A DNA stretch of 64,000 nucleotides from Halobacterium jilantaiense. GTDB taxonomy: Archaea > Halobacteriota > Halobacteria > Halobacteriales > Halobacteriaceae. The notes beneath the pieces are model-generated. The model was not told the DNA's origin. It did no database searches and was given only the letters and a program-made list of their open reading frames with translations. The stretch lies in contig NZ_FOJA01000001.1 in the NCBI RefSeq assembly GCF_900110535.1, forward strand, positions 558,001 through 622,000, written 5' to 3'. Positions 9,041-17,226 of this stretch are shown here, piece by piece (position 1 is the stretch's first letter; each line of letters starts with the position of its first letter). The position numbers were made by a program, and so were the translations under genes.

Positions 9041-9071
9041 GAATAGCCCCATCCGTGATGGGGTGCTATTC
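9041..9071 (+). other. hairpin in transducer leader
   Basis: An inverted repeat with 13 perfect base pairs in two blocks: GAATAG/CTATTC and CCCCATC/GATGGGG, with a 2-nt bulge and a CGT loop. It lies 58 nt before the ATG at 9129. It could be an RNA structure controlling translation or transcription, or a relic of a mobile-element terminus. No T-run follows, so a simple terminator is less likely. Confidence 0.6.
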
Positions 9072-9128
9072 TCAGCACTGAAACTGGAATGCGTACGCTT
9101 TTCCGTCGAAGTACTGCAGCCACTGGCA

Positions 9129-11543
9129 ATGTCAGTTCGGTCGTCGCTGGGTGCAGTGGGACGCCGCCTCCTGCCGGGGTTCGTGCGGCGGAGCTATCTC
9201 GCGAAGTTCGGTGCGGCGCTCCTCGTGGTGGTGGTCTGTATCGGCGCGGTCGGCGCTGTGACGTACACTGACACGTCGAGCCAGCTCCGGGCGTCGTCCG
9301 AAGCGGAGTTCACGACGGCGGCCGAGTTGAGCGCGTCGTCGGTGAGCGAGTGGCGCGACGAACGCAGGAACAACGCGCGGATGCTGGCACAGTACGGCGT
9401 CCTCGAGAACGGCCAGAACGCCGAAATCCGGGAGTTCCTGGAGGGCGAACTGGACGCCCTGCCGGCCGACGTCGGGAACATCCACTACGTGGACTTCGCG
9501 AATCAGGAGGTGGTCGCGAGCACGGCTGAGGGTCTTCAGGGCGAGCGGCTGAACAGGGACGACACGCCGTGGAGCGAGCAGGGCGTGACCTACGGACCCA
9601 ACGGCGTCTTCGTCTCCGACCCGTACGTGAACGACGGCGGGACACGGGTGGCGTACGTGGCGCGAATCGACGCCGACCTCGGGCGGCGCGCGGCGGTGGT
9701 GATGACGACGAGTCTGGCCGAGGTGACCGGGAGCTTCCGGAAGCCGACCGGGGACAGCTTCACGCAGCTCGTCGGCGGTTCGGGTTCGGTGGTCGCCGAC
9801 GACAGCGAGGCCGCGACGATGCAGCCCTACGTCGACAACGGGAGTTCGGCCGTCGAAGGCGCGACCGAGGCCGGCTTCGTGAGCGCAGGGTCGGTGACGA
9901 AGACGCTGGCGTCCGACCACGTGGTGGCGTATGCGCCGGTGGAGGGCACGCCGTGGGTGGTCGCGCTGCACGTGCCGACAAACGAGGCGTACGCGCTCCA
10001 GTCGACGGTCAGCGAGAATCTGCTGTTGATGCTCGGGGTGGCGCTGGCCGGCCTCGGGTTCATCGGGCTGACGCTCGGCCGGGGGACGGTGACGGCGCTG
10101 AACGTTCTGGAGCGGAAGGCGGAGGCGCTGGAGCGCGGCGAGTACGACACCGACCTGAGCGTGCGTCGGGTTGACGAAATCGGCGGGCTGTTCGCGTCGT
10201 TCGCGAGTCTGCGGGACACCGTCCAGGAGCGCATCGGGGAGGCCGAAGCACAGCAGGAGGCCGCGGAGGCGGCGCGCGCGGAGGCCGAGACGGCGCAGGC
10301 CGAGGCCGAGGACGCCCGGGAGCGCGCCGAGGACGCGCGACAGGCGTCCGAACAGCAGGCCCGGGAACTGGAGGAGACGGCCAGCGAGTTCTCGGCGTCG
10401 ATGGCGGCGTACGCCGCGGGCGACCTGACGGTGCGGCTCGACGAGACCGTCGACCAGACGGCGATGGCGGACGTGGCGGCGTCGTTCAACGAGATGGCGG
10501 CGGACATGGAGTCGACGGTCGCGGACGTCGTGGCGTTCGCCGACGAGGTGGCGGCCGCGAGCGACGAGGCGTCGGCGCACGCGGAGCGCGTCGAGCAGAC
10601 GGGGCGCGAGGTCTCCGACGCCGTCGGCCGCATCAGCGAGCGCACGGACGAGCAGCGCGACGAACTAGAGGGCGTGGCGGGCGAGACCGACGAGATGTCC
10701 GCGACCATCGAGGAGGTCGCTGCGAGCGCCGACGAGGTCGCCGAGACGTCACAGAGCGCGGCCGCGCTGGGCGACGACGGGCGCGAGGCCGCCAGCGACG
10801 CCGTCGCCGAACTCCGGGACATCGAGACGGAGACCGAACGGACGGCCGCGGCGGTCCGCGAACTGGAGTCCCGGATGGCCGAAATCGAGGACATCGTGGA
10901 CGTCATCACGGACATCGCGGAGCAGACGAACATGCTCGCACTGAACGCGAACATCGAGGCGGCCCGCGCCGACAAGGACGGCGAGGGCTTCGCCGTCGTC
11001 GCCGACGAGGTGAAAGACCTCGCCGACGAGACCAAGGAGTCCGCCGCCGAAATCGAGGCGCTCGTCACGGAAGTTCGCGAGCAGACCGACGAGAGCGTGG
11101 CGGCGATGGACGGCATTCAGGACCGCGTCGCCGACGGCGTCGAGACCGTGGAGGCGACGGAGGACGCCCTCTCGGACATTGTGGCGCGCATCGAGGAGGC
11201 CGACACCGGCGTCCAGGAGATTTCGCGGGCGATGGACGACCAGGCGTCGTCTGTGACAGACGTAGCGGCGGCCGTCGACGACGTGGTCGGCCTCGGCGAG
11301 GAAACCGCCGAGGAGGCCGACCAGGCGGCGGACGCCGCGGGCGAGCAGGCCGCGACACTCGGGGAGGTCACCGAACAGACTCGGACCCTCTCCGACCGCG
11401 CGGCGGCGCTCCGCGAGCAGGTCGCTCAGTTCGAAGTCGACGCCGCTGGGGCCGGTGACGAGTCACCGGACGACAGCCCGGAAGCGAGTGTCGACGCGGC
11501 GGTCGAAGAAGTCAGGACCGACGGCTTCGACTGGCGGGACTGA
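9129..11543 (+). CDS. methyl-accepting chemotaxis transducer (Htr type)
   Basis: An 804-residue halobacterial transducer. TM1 is near residues 28-48, followed by an extracellular Cache-like sensing region to about 290, TM2 near 297-316, HAMP near 317-370, a long Glu/Ala-rich coiled coil, and the methyl-accepting signalling domain. The hairpin tip [20 protein letters not shown] near residues 597-616 is the CheA/CheW-contact motif. It ends in DGFDWRD. The extracellular Cache-type domain suggests direct sensing of a small molecule, which is unknown. ATG 9129 gives the basic RRSYLAK segment just before TM1, as in related transducers. Confidence 0.92.
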   Translation: MSVRSSLGAVGRRLLPGFVRRSYLAKFGAALLVVVVCIGAVGAVTYTDTSSQLRASSEAEFTTAAELSASSVSEWRDERRNNARMLAQYGVLENGQNAEIREFLEGELDALPADVGNIHYVDFANQEVVASTAEGLQGERLNRDDTPWSEQGVTYGPNGVFVSDPYVNDGGTRVAYVARIDADLGRRAAVVMTTSLAEVTGSFRKPTGDSFTQLVGGSGSVVADDSEAATMQPYVDNGSSAVEGATEAGFVSAGSVTKTLASDHVVAYAPVEGTPWVVALHVPTNEAYALQSTVSENLLLMLGVALAGLGFIGLTLGRGTVTALNVLERKAEALERGEYDTDLSVRRVDEIGGLFASFASLRDTVQERIGEAEAQQEAAEAARAEAETAQAEAEDARERAEDARQASEQQARELEETASEFSASMAAYAAGDLTVRLDETVDQTAMADVAASFNEMAADMESTVADVVAFADEVAAASDEASAHAERVEQTGREVSDAVGRISERTDEQRDELEGVAGETDEMSATIEEVAASADEVAETSQSAAALGDDGREAASDAVAELRDIETETERTAAAVRELESRMAEIEDIVDVITDIAEQTNMLALNANIEAARADKDGEGFAVVADEVKDLADETKESAAEIEALVTEVREQTDESVAAMDGIQDRVADGVETVEATEDALSDIVARIEEADTGVQEISRAMDDQASSVTDVAAAVDDVVGLGEETAEEADQAADAAGEQAATLGEVTEQTRTLSDRAAALREQVAQFEVDAAGAGDESPDDSPEASVDAAVEEVRTDGFDWRD

Positions 11544-11560
11544 CGCCGGCTCTGCTCCGG

Positions 11561-12850
11561 TCAGTCCCCGGGCTGGGGTCTGGCCTCGGGCATCGAGGTC
11601 CGAGCGCGGACGACCAGGAAGACGCCCGCGGACGCGGCGATGAACGCGGCGGCCGTGAGGAACGCCGTCGTTGGGCCGAAGACGTCCTTGATGAGTCCGA
11701 CCGAGAGCGGGCCGGTGACCTGGCCGACCTTCCAGGAGATGGAGCGCAGGCTCATCGCCGACGCCGGCGAGTCGAGGCGTTCGCCCTCGGTGACGAACAG
11801 CGCCATGCTCGCGGGCAGCCGGATGGAGTCCGCGACGCCGAGCACGAGGTAGGCCGTGAACAGCGTGGCGACGGCGGGCGTGACGGTGTACGCGTAGCCG
11901 AGGCCGGCCACGGTCACCGCCTCGAAGGCGCGCTGGGCGTGGGGCGCGAGCGGCACCATCGCGATGCCAGCGCCGTAGAGCAGCGCGCCGACGAGCACGA
12001 AGTAGTGTTTCTTCCCGACGCGGTCGGTCAGGTCGCCCACGTACCCCTGGAGGACCGCCTTCGCGAGCTTACCGCCGCCGTGGATGGCACCGATGGCGAA
12101 CGCGCCGACGCCGAACTGGGTGCGGGCGTAGATGGGGAGGAAGATGATGATGGACATCTTCCCGACGCTGAACGCGGTGCGGAACGCGACGAGCGCACGC
12201 ACCATCGGCACGTCGAGCAGCCCGACCAGCGTCTCCAGCCCGGTGCGTTCCTCTTCGTCGGCCTGTCCGCCGGGGTTGTCCCGGAGCGCGACGAGGACGA
12301 GCACGGTCGCAGCGACAGTGACGAGCGCGAGGAACGCGTACGTGTGGGGGAAGCCGTACGCGTACAGGAGGTAGCCGCCGACGAGGTCGCCGAGGAACGA
12401 CGACGTGGCACCGACCTGGTTGTAGACGCCGAGCCACCGCCCGCGAGCGCCAGTGGTGGCGATTTCGCCGACGACCGTCGACCCCGTAATCCAGAGGATG
12501 CTCGCGCCGAGGCCCTGGACGACGCGGACGAGCAACACCTCGACGGGGTTGGAGACGAACGCGAACGCGACGAACACGGCGACGTTGATGAGCAGGCCGG
12601 CGAGCAGCCAGCGCTTCGCGTTCCCGGTGTCGACAGCGCGGCCGAGCGGCAGGACGATGAACGCCTGCACGACGGCGAACCCCGTCACCCAGAGCCCCTC
12701 GACGACGCCCGTGGTGCCGAAGGCGTCGGCGTACAGCGCGAGCGCGATGAGAATCGTGGAGTACGCCTGTGCTCGCGCGAACGCCGTGCCTGCGAGGGCA
12801 GCGAACTCGGTGTTCCGGAGCAACGAGACCGGGTTGCCAGACTCGGCCAC
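11561..12850 (-). CDS. MFS transporter
   Basis: A 429-residue protein with about 12 hydrophobic helices in two halves, separated by a charged loop near residues 200-215 (ADEEERTG). GRAVDTGNAKRW and the second-half GYVGDLTDRVGKK match the loop 2-3 signature of the major facilitator superfamily, which supports a secondary transporter, possibly an efflux pump. The substrate cannot be read from sequence. The start is GTG at 12850, placing a short soluble N-terminus before helix 1. It is convergent with the transducer, with a 17-nt gap. Confidence 0.88.
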   Translation of the reverse strand: MAESGNPVSLLRNTEFAALAGTAFARAQAYSTILIALALYADAFGTTGVVEGLWVTGFAVVQAFIVLPLGRAVDTGNAKRWLLAGLLINVAVFVAFAFVSNPVEVLLVRVVQGLGASILWITGSTVVGEIATTGARGRWLGVYNQVGATSSFLGDLVGGYLLYAYGFPHTYAFLALVTVAATVLVLVALRDNPGGQADEEERTGLETLVGLLDVPMVRALVAFRTAFSVGKMSIIIFLPIYARTQFGVGAFAIGAIHGGGKLAKAVLQGYVGDLTDRVGKKHYFVLVGALLYGAGIAMVPLAPHAQRAFEAVTVAGLGYAYTVTPAVATLFTAYLVLGVADSIRLPASMALFVTEGERLDSPASAMSLRSISWKVGQVTGPLSVGLIKDVFGPTTAFLTAAAFIAASAGVFLVVRARTSMPEARPQPGD

Positions 12851-12961
12851 GGTTACGAACCGAAATACTGTGCGGGGGTGTTTGAATGGACCGAAGCGGT
12901 CCGCGGATTGCCGGATGACCGCTACCCACAGGCCTTAGTCCGCACGCCGTCGGGTGGTCGT

Positions 12962-14086
12962 ATGGACGAACGGATTCGCCGTCACGCGGAGATTCTCGTC
13001 GAGGACTGCGTCGAAGCCGAACCGGGCGACATGGTCGAGGTCAACGCCCCTGCCGTGGCCGAGGACCTCGTCGTCGCGATCTACGAGAAGCTCGGCGAAA
13101 TCGGTGCTCGGCCGTCGCTCTCGTGGCGGCACCCGCGTTCGAGTCGAGCCTACGACCGAGCGATGGACGAAGACGACTACACGCTGCTCGACCACCGGCT
13201 GGCGGCGCTGGAGGAGACCGACGCCTACATCGGCATCCGCGGCTCCGAGAACGTCGCGGAGACCAGCGACGTCCCACCGGAGAACCAGACGGCGGCGCGC
13301 CGCGCGAACACGGAAATCCAGGAGCAGCTCGCCGACACGCGCTGGGTCGGCACCCAGTACCCCGCGCCCGGGAACGCCCAGAAGGCCGAGATGAGCACCG
13401 CGGCCTACGAGGACTTCGTCTACCGGGCCGTCGACCGTGACTGGGACGAGCAGCGCGAGTTTCAGGCCCAGATGGTGGAGCTTCTCGACGGTGCCAGCGA
13501 GGTCCGCATCGTCTCGGGCGACGAGACGGACCTCACGATGTCCGTCGACGGCATGATTCCCGAGAACGACGCCGACGACGCGAACATGCCGGGCGGCGAG
13601 GTGTTCACGGCTCCCGTCCCGGACAGCGTCGAGGGCACCGTCCACTTCGACCTGCCGCGGATGTGGCGCGGCGAGGAGATTCTGGACGCCCGACTCACGT
13701 TCGAAGACGGGGAAGTCGTCGAGTACTCCGCGAGCCAGAACGAGGACGCCCTCGACGAGATTCTGGAGACCGACGAGGGCGCGCGCCGCCTCGGCGAACT
13801 CGGCATCGGGATGAACCGCGGCATCGACCAGTTCACGTACAACATGCTGTTCGACGAGAAGATGGGCGACACCGTCCACCTCGCGCTCGGCCGCGCCTAC
13901 GAGGAGAACGTCGGCGAGGACCGCGAGCGCAACGACTCCAGCATCCACGTCGACATGATTACGGACATGAGCGAGGACTCGTACATCGAGGTCGACGGGG
14001 AAATTGTCCAGCGGAACGGGACGTTCACATTCGAGGACGGATTCGAAGCCGAGGACGACGGGACAGAGCCCGAAGCGACAGCGTAA
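12962..14086 (+). CDS. M29-family metalloaminopeptidase
   Basis: A 374-residue protein of the thermophilic aminopeptidase (AmpS/M29) family. The N-terminal domain contains VEVNAPAVAEDLV and the dinuclear metal site lies in the C-terminal half. Visible metal-site candidates are the Glu/His cluster around GELGIGMNRGI, DEKMGDTVHLALGRAYEENVG and SSIHVDMI, matching the family's E-H-H-D pattern. It would release N-terminal residues from peptides in the cytoplasm. Length is close to the usual 370-410. ATG 12962 is preferred over upstream in-frame sequence that overlaps the divergent MFS gene. Confidence 0.86.
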   Translation: MDERIRRHAEILVEDCVEAEPGDMVEVNAPAVAEDLVVAIYEKLGEIGARPSLSWRHPRSSRAYDRAMDEDDYTLLDHRLAALEETDAYIGIRGSENVAETSDVPPENQTAARRANTEIQEQLADTRWVGTQYPAPGNAQKAEMSTAAYEDFVYRAVDRDWDEQREFQAQMVELLDGASEVRIVSGDETDLTMSVDGMIPENDADDANMPGGEVFTAPVPDSVEGTVHFDLPRMWRGEEILDARLTFEDGEVVEYSASQNEDALDEILETDEGARRLGELGIGMNRGIDQFTYNMLFDEKMGDTVHLALGRAYEENVGEDRERNDSSIHVDMITDMSEDSYIEVDGEIVQRNGTFTFEDGFEAEDDGTEPEATA

Positions 14087-14110
14087 TCACACGCTGCGAG
14101 GTGACGCCGT

Positions 14111-14119
14111 ATTTATACC
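14111..14119 (+). promoter_or_regulatory. TATA box
   Basis: ATTTATACC, centred about 27 nt before ATG 14142, fits a leaderless archaeal transcript and supports that start over upstream in-frame codons. Confidence 0.6.
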
Positions 14120-14141
14120 GATCCGGCGAAGACGTGAGACC

Positions 14142-14549
14142 ATGGCGACAGAGTCCGCCCAGCCCTCCCTCCGCGACATCGGCCACCGACGACTGATACT
14201 GCTGGCTGGCGCGCTCTGGGGTGCCGTACCAGCGCTCACGTTCGGCGTCGGCGCGCTCGGAGACGCGAATCCCGACCAAGCGATGCTCGCGGCCGGTGCC
14301 GCGATGACGGTGACGCTCGCCGCGCTGTTCGAACTGGACAGCCGGGCGCTCGCCGAACACGGCACGGGCGTCGAACTGGCGTGGTCGTACGCGCTACTCG
14401 CCCCCATCTCCGTCGTCGCGTTCCAATTCATCGGTCCAGCATTGCTCCTGATTCCCGGGCTCGGCGTGCTCGGTGTCCTCGTCGGGCCGCCCGCTGCGGC
14501 GCTCGTGTACGTCTGGCAGCGCGGTCGCGAGGCGTCCGTCCCCCGCTGA
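14142..14549 (+). CDS. small polytopic membrane protein, unknown
   Basis: A 135-residue protein with four hydrophobic segments (about residues 19-38, 46-65, 76-95 and 98-118) and short charged ends. There is no recognisable transporter signature. It has its own TATA box and stands between the aminopeptidase and the convergent HD-domain gene, leaving 12 nt to the latter. The function is unknown. Confidence 0.7.
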   Translation: MATESAQPSLRDIGHRRLILLAGALWGAVPALTFGVGALGDANPDQAMLAAGAAMTVTLAALFELDSRALAEHGTGVELAWSYALLAPISVVAFQFIGPALLLIPGLGVLGVLVGPPAAALVYVWQRGREASVPR

Positions 14550-14561
14550 CGGTCGCTCCGA

Positions 14562-15374
14562 CTACAGCTCGATGCGTTCGACGAGCGCGTCGCCGTCGCC
14601 CGTGGAGTTCAGCGCGACGATGCGCACGTCGTCCTCGATGCCCGACCGGTGGAGCTTCTCCTTCAGGAGGTTGTCGACCTGATAGACGCCGGCGGCGTTC
14701 CGCATCTCGATTTCGACGAGTACCGGCGTCTCGTCGCCCTCCTGCAGAGAGACGCGCTGGATGGCCTGACTGGAGAGGGTGTTGATGCCGCGGCCGCCGC
14801 GCTCGTACGGCAGGCGGGAGCGCCCGTGCTCCATGTCGAGCCCGTCCGAGACGCGGATGACGCCCGCCTCGGTCGTCAGCGGGTCCTCCTCGGTGTGGTG
14901 ACAGAGGATGGCGTGCAGCACCTCGCCTTTGACGCGGACGGCGTCGGCAGTATCGTAGAACTCGGGGAGGATGCGGTCGAGGATGTCCGCCGCCAGCGGA
15001 ATCGAGTAGTAGGCGTGGTCGTCGCGGTGGACGACGTGCCCGATGTCGTGGAGGGTCGCCGCGAGCGCGACGATGACCGGCTCGTCGGCCTCGTCGAGAC
15101 CCTGGTCGGTCGCGCCGTTGAACGGGACGCCGCCGCGCTTCAGGAGTTCGTACAGTCGCAGCGCGCGGTTCCGCACGATTTCGATGTGCTTCGCACCGTG
15201 GTCGTTGTACCCCTTCCTGTTCACCGGGTTGATGTTCTGCGCTTCCAGATAGGCCGTCACCTCCTCGTGGTTCAGCACGAACTCCAGAACCTCGTTCAGT
15301 CGCTCGTCGGGGTACGAGTGGTTCTCGCTCGGGTCGTACTCGACCGTGGAGTTCGACTTCGTGGTATCGCTCAT
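14562..15374 (-). CDS. HD-domain metal-dependent phosphohydrolase
   Basis: A 270-residue soluble protein with the HD superfamily pattern: HGAKH near residue 60, the LHDIGH motif near residue 110, followed by AILCHHTEED and a distal D (VSDGLD). These supply the metal ligands of a phosphohydrolase acting on nucleotides or phosphoesters. The C-terminal third, with VEIEMRNAAGVYQVD, is extra to the core HD fold and may be a small-ligand or oligomerisation region. ATG 15374 precedes an acidic N-terminus. The substrate is unknown. Confidence 0.86.
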   Translation of the reverse strand: MSDTTKSNSTVEYDPSENHSYPDERLNEVLEFVLNHEEVTAYLEAQNINPVNRKGYNDHGAKHIEIVRNRALRLYELLKRGGVPFNGATDQGLDEADEPVIVALAATLHDIGHVVHRDDHAYYSIPLAADILDRILPEFYDTADAVRVKGEVLHAILCHHTEEDPLTTEAGVIRVSDGLDMEHGRSRLPYERGGRGINTLSSQAIQRVSLQEGDETPVLVEIEMRNAAGVYQVDNLLKEKLHRSGIEDDVRIVALNSTGDGDALVERIEL

Positions 15375-15838
15375 ACTCTCAGTCTTTTCACCGCCCTCGG
15401 GAAAAACTCCGCGGGCGTCGGCTCGGGATACCACACCGGTCGCCCGCGATTAACCAAGACCGGAAAACATCTGCGCCGTCTGCGCGGCCCAGTCTGTCGT
15501 TTGGACGTACCTTGCCGATAATGTCGGTTTCAGTGAGAGCACGCCCCGGACCGGCAAGTTCGTCATCGACGCCTACCTGAAAGAGGGCGTCACAACTGGA
15601 ATACACGACCACTACCGCAGGTCCGTGTCTGTGAGGGCTGTATCAAAGGCAACATTTTGCGCGCTGGCGTCCGGAATTGCAGCCACGGTGGCGCAGTGCG
15701 ACAACAGCATGCTGGTCAATAGTTTCGACAGATGGGTATCATACGATCAGAAGCGTGAACGCCACATCGCCGCTACTACAGAGCGCGGATGCATTCGGCA
15801 AAGAACTCTGGCTAGAGGAGAGCAGTGCGGAAGGCTGC
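15375..15838. other. gene-poor interval holding a decayed coding remnant
   Basis: This 464-nt gap between the HD-domain gene and the small secreted protein contains no intact gene. Its plus strand keeps an open frame from about 15454 that looks protein-like in its first half (see the remnant entry), and composition becomes AT-richer toward the right. No transposase, terminal repeat or tRNA was seen. Confidence 0.4.
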
Positions 15839-15849
15839 TTAGCAGGTAG
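15454..15849 (+). pseudogene. possible fragment of a decayed gene
   Basis: An open frame of about 131 codons after a TAA at 15451 lacks a plausible start at its left end. Its first part reads as natural protein (VVWTYLADNVGFSES...FVIDAYLKEG), while the second half is low-complexity and atypical. This suggests a truncated or frameshifted relic of a gene, perhaps from a mobile element. The family is not identified. It overlaps the end of the opposite-strand secreted-protein gene by 11 nt. Confidence 0.3.
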
Positions 15850-16156
15850 GCACGAAAGGCGGCTGGTCACAGGGCCCTTCTCCGGGATACGGAAAGCCGG
15901 GGTCTATCGACGGCCCGTGAATTCCAATCTCAGGTGTGGCGTATCCGGTCGGAATCGTGGGCAGGTCTATGCCCGGCGGGCGCGGGGCGGCTGAACCGCC
16001 ACCGGAGGTGTGGTCGGCAACACCGAGGTCTGTGTCGAGCGCCTGAGTTGCTGAGGAGTCTGTAACTGAACTGCTCTGGGCGGCCATGGCACCGCCGGAA
16101 AGGGCTGTGATAGCCACGAGAGCGGCCACGGCAATCGTAGATGTTCTCTGGAACAT
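15839..16156 (-). CDS. small secreted proline-rich protein
   Basis: A 105-residue protein: N-terminal FQRTST then a hydrophobic stretch AVAALVAITALSGGAMAAQ, a classic Sec signal peptide with AMA-A cleavage. The mature part is Ser/Thr/Gly-rich then Pro/Gly-rich (repeated P-G-I-D, P-G-F-P-Y-P-G-E-G-P) and ends PTC. It has no lipobox and no recognised domain. ATG 16156 sits about 28 nt after a TATA box, so it is preferred over GTG 16174. The role is unknown; a secreted peptide or surface component is possible. Confidence 0.6.
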   Translation of the reverse strand: MFQRTSTIAVAALVAITALSGGAMAAQSSSVTDSSATQALDTDLGVADHTSGGGSAAPRPPGIDLPTIPTGYATPEIGIHGPSIDPGFPYPGEGPCDQPPFVPTC

Positions 16157-16179
16157 CAACCCGTGGTATTTCACACCAA

Positions 16180-16188
16180 GGTATAAAG
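16180..16188 (-). promoter_or_regulatory. TATA box for the small secreted protein
   Basis: CTTTATACC on the minus strand, centred 28 nt before ATG 16156, fits a leaderless transcript and fixes the start. Confidence 0.6.
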
Positions 16189-16523
16189 ATTTTGTATGCG
16201 ACAGTAACTACAATAATATCATATGAAGTCGTGTATGGCCCTATCCGTTCTTGTGCCACGGACACTACATCTCCAGAGGCCACAAATTGCCAATCAGAAA
16301 ACCGAACCGTCTGCCCGGAACGCGCTCACGCAGACAGTCACAACGAGAACAGTCTACAAGCCGGCGTCAAGTGTAGCAGACCGGGCGAACGTGACAAAGA
16401 GCGCTCTGTCGTCAAGAGTAACCTAGCGGTAGCCGCCGACCGGCGAGTGAGGGTGAATTCGGGTAGTCATACTGGGCCACTCCAGAATTCAATGGAATTA
16501 CCTGACAGCGACACACCCATTAA

Positions 16524-16542
16524 GCGAATTCGTCTAATTCGC
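16524..16542 (+). promoter_or_regulatory. palindrome, possible operator upstream of tatA
   Basis: GCGAATT-CGTCT-AATTCGC is a perfect 7-bp inverted repeat with a 5-nt spacer, 63-81 nt upstream of the tatA TATA box. The layout resembles a dimeric-regulator site, but no regulator is adjacent and it may be fortuitous. Confidence 0.3.
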
Positions 16543-16604
16543 AAGCATTCAGGCGTCTCCAGCGGAGAACCCAGGTCACTACGAACCTGAGGCGAGCATA
16601 AAGC

Positions 16605-16612
16605 CTATAATT
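16605..16612 (+). promoter_or_regulatory. TATA box for tatA
   Basis: CTATAATT, centred about 29 nt before ATG 16638, the expected distance for a leaderless haloarchaeal transcript. Confidence 0.5.
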
Positions 16613-16637
16613 GCGAGAGGGCTACCCCCAGATAGCG

Positions 16638-16919
16638 ATGCTCACCAGTACCCCACTGTTCATCGGCGGGCTACCGGGCGGCATGGAGTGGGCCGTCATC
16701 CTGCTCATTGCCGTCCTCCTGTTCGGTGCCAACAAGATCCCGAAACTCGCCCGTTCCAGCGGCGAAGCAATCGGCGAATTCCAGAAGGGCCGCGAAGAAG
16801 TCGAACAGGAACTCCAGGAGATTCGAGATGGCGATGCGGCGGAGGACGCCACCGACGTCGACGCCACTGACGTCGACACCGACACCACCGCGGACCGCGA
16901 CGACACCGCGGCCAACTAA
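16638..16919 (+). CDS. tatA: TatA/TatE twin-arginine translocase subunit
   Basis: A 93-residue protein with the TatA layout: a short exterior N-terminus, one hydrophobic helix (about residues 15-32, with GMEWAVILLIAVLLFGANKIP), the conserved FG hinge followed by KIPKLARSSGEAIGEF amphipathic helix, then a highly acidic tail. TatA oligomers form the size-variable pore of the twin-arginine pathway, the main export route in haloarchaea and the one used by the many Tat lipoproteins in this window. It stands alone, without tatC. The second ATG at 16683 is too close to the helix, so 16638 is used. Confidence 0.93.
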   Translation: MLTSTPLFIGGLPGGMEWAVILLIAVLLFGANKIPKLARSSGEAIGEFQKGREEVEQELQEIRDGDAAEDATDVDATDVDTDTTADRDDTAAN

Positions 16920-16985
16920 CGACCCCGTCTCTCGCCGCCCCCTAGCGTAACCGTTTTTCTCCGGCGCTCCCACCCCTCTCACGAG

Positions 16986-17058
16986 GGGCGTGTGGCCAAG
17001 CGGACACGGCGAGAGGTTCCTAACCTCTAGATCGCGGGTTCGAGTCCCGTCACGCCCG
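16986..17058 (+). tRNA. tRNA-Arg (anticodon CCU)
   Basis: A 73-nt cloverleaf. The acceptor GGGCGTG pairs with CACGCCC, the D-arm is GGCCAAGCGGACACGGC, the anticodon stem is AGAGG/CCTCT with loop TTCCTAA (anticodon CCU), and the T-arm is GCGGG-TTCGAGT-CCCGT. The discriminator is G and CCA is not encoded. Two further copies of its 3' end follow downstream. Confidence 0.95.
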
Positions 17059-17118
17059 TGCAGCGAGGAGCGAGCGCAGCGAGCAACGAACGAACCGGCG
17101 TGGCGGACTCGAAGTACG

Positions 17119-17141
17119 CGAGACGAGCGGAGCGAGTCTCG
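17119..17141 (+). repeat. palindromic hairpin element
   Basis: CGAGAC and GTCTCG flank an 11-nt GAGCGGAGCGA core. This GAGCG-type palindrome is a kind often seen between haloarchaeal genes. It lies between the first and second copies of the tRNA-Arg 3' end. Confidence 0.5.
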
Positions 17142-17146
17142 CCTCT

Positions 17147-17169
17147 GGTTCGACTCCCGTCACGCCCGT
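17147..17169 (+). repeat. second copy of tRNA-Arg 3' end (att-like)
   Basis: These 23 bp match the T-arm to acceptor end of tRNA-Arg (17037-17059) with a single difference (GAC for GAG). Integrases of archaeal elements commonly recombine at tRNA 3' ends and leave such direct repeats. No integrase gene is left here. Confidence 0.7.
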
Positions 17170-17201
17170 TCACTCGCGCACCTGTTCACGGCCGTGACGT
17201 T

Positions 17202-17226
17202 GTCTCGTTCGCTACGCTCACGAGAC
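17202..17226 (+). repeat. palindromic hairpin element
   Basis: GTCTCGT and ACGAGAC form a perfect 7-bp stem around TCGCTACGCTC. It is similar in style to the palindrome at 17119 and overlaps the left edge of the third tRNA-end copy. Confidence 0.5.

Larger units (their letters stand above)
8805..9128 (+). other. AT-rich gene-free leader region upstream of transducer
   Basis: This 324-nt stretch is much richer in A+T in its first half than its surroundings. It holds a clear TATA-like TATTTATAC at 8859-8867 and a second AT-rich patch near 8917-8930. If transcription starts near 8890, the transducer mRNA would have a leader of roughly 240 nt, long for haloarchaea. The frame is open upstream of 9129, but residues encoded there look non-coding, so it is treated as leader. 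A strong inverted repeat sits at 9041-9071. Confidence 0.5.
16157..16637. other. AT-rich intergenic region before tatA
   Basis: This 480-nt stretch has markedly higher A+T than flanking genes. Open frames exist on the plus strand but have atypical composition and no family resemblance, so none is called. It contains the minus-strand TATA box at 16180, a perfect 7-bp inverted repeat at 16524-16542 and the tatA promoter near 16605. It may be acquired or decaying DNA. Confidence 0.45.

Noticed and set aside
8880-9128. In-frame 83-codon N-terminal extension of the transducer
   Set aside because: The encoded residues look random, and the hairpin at 9041-9071 and AT-rich composition fit a leader better. 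Starting at 9129 gives the usual basic segment before TM1.
15388-15612. 74-codon minus-strand frame in the gap after the HD-domain gene
   Set aside because: It lies opposite the more protein-like plus-strand remnant and has no recognisable features or promoter.
16141-16590. 149-codon plus-strand frame in the AT-rich region
   Set aside because: It has no family resemblance or ordinary haloarchaeal composition and starts inside the promoter and start of the secreted-protein gene.
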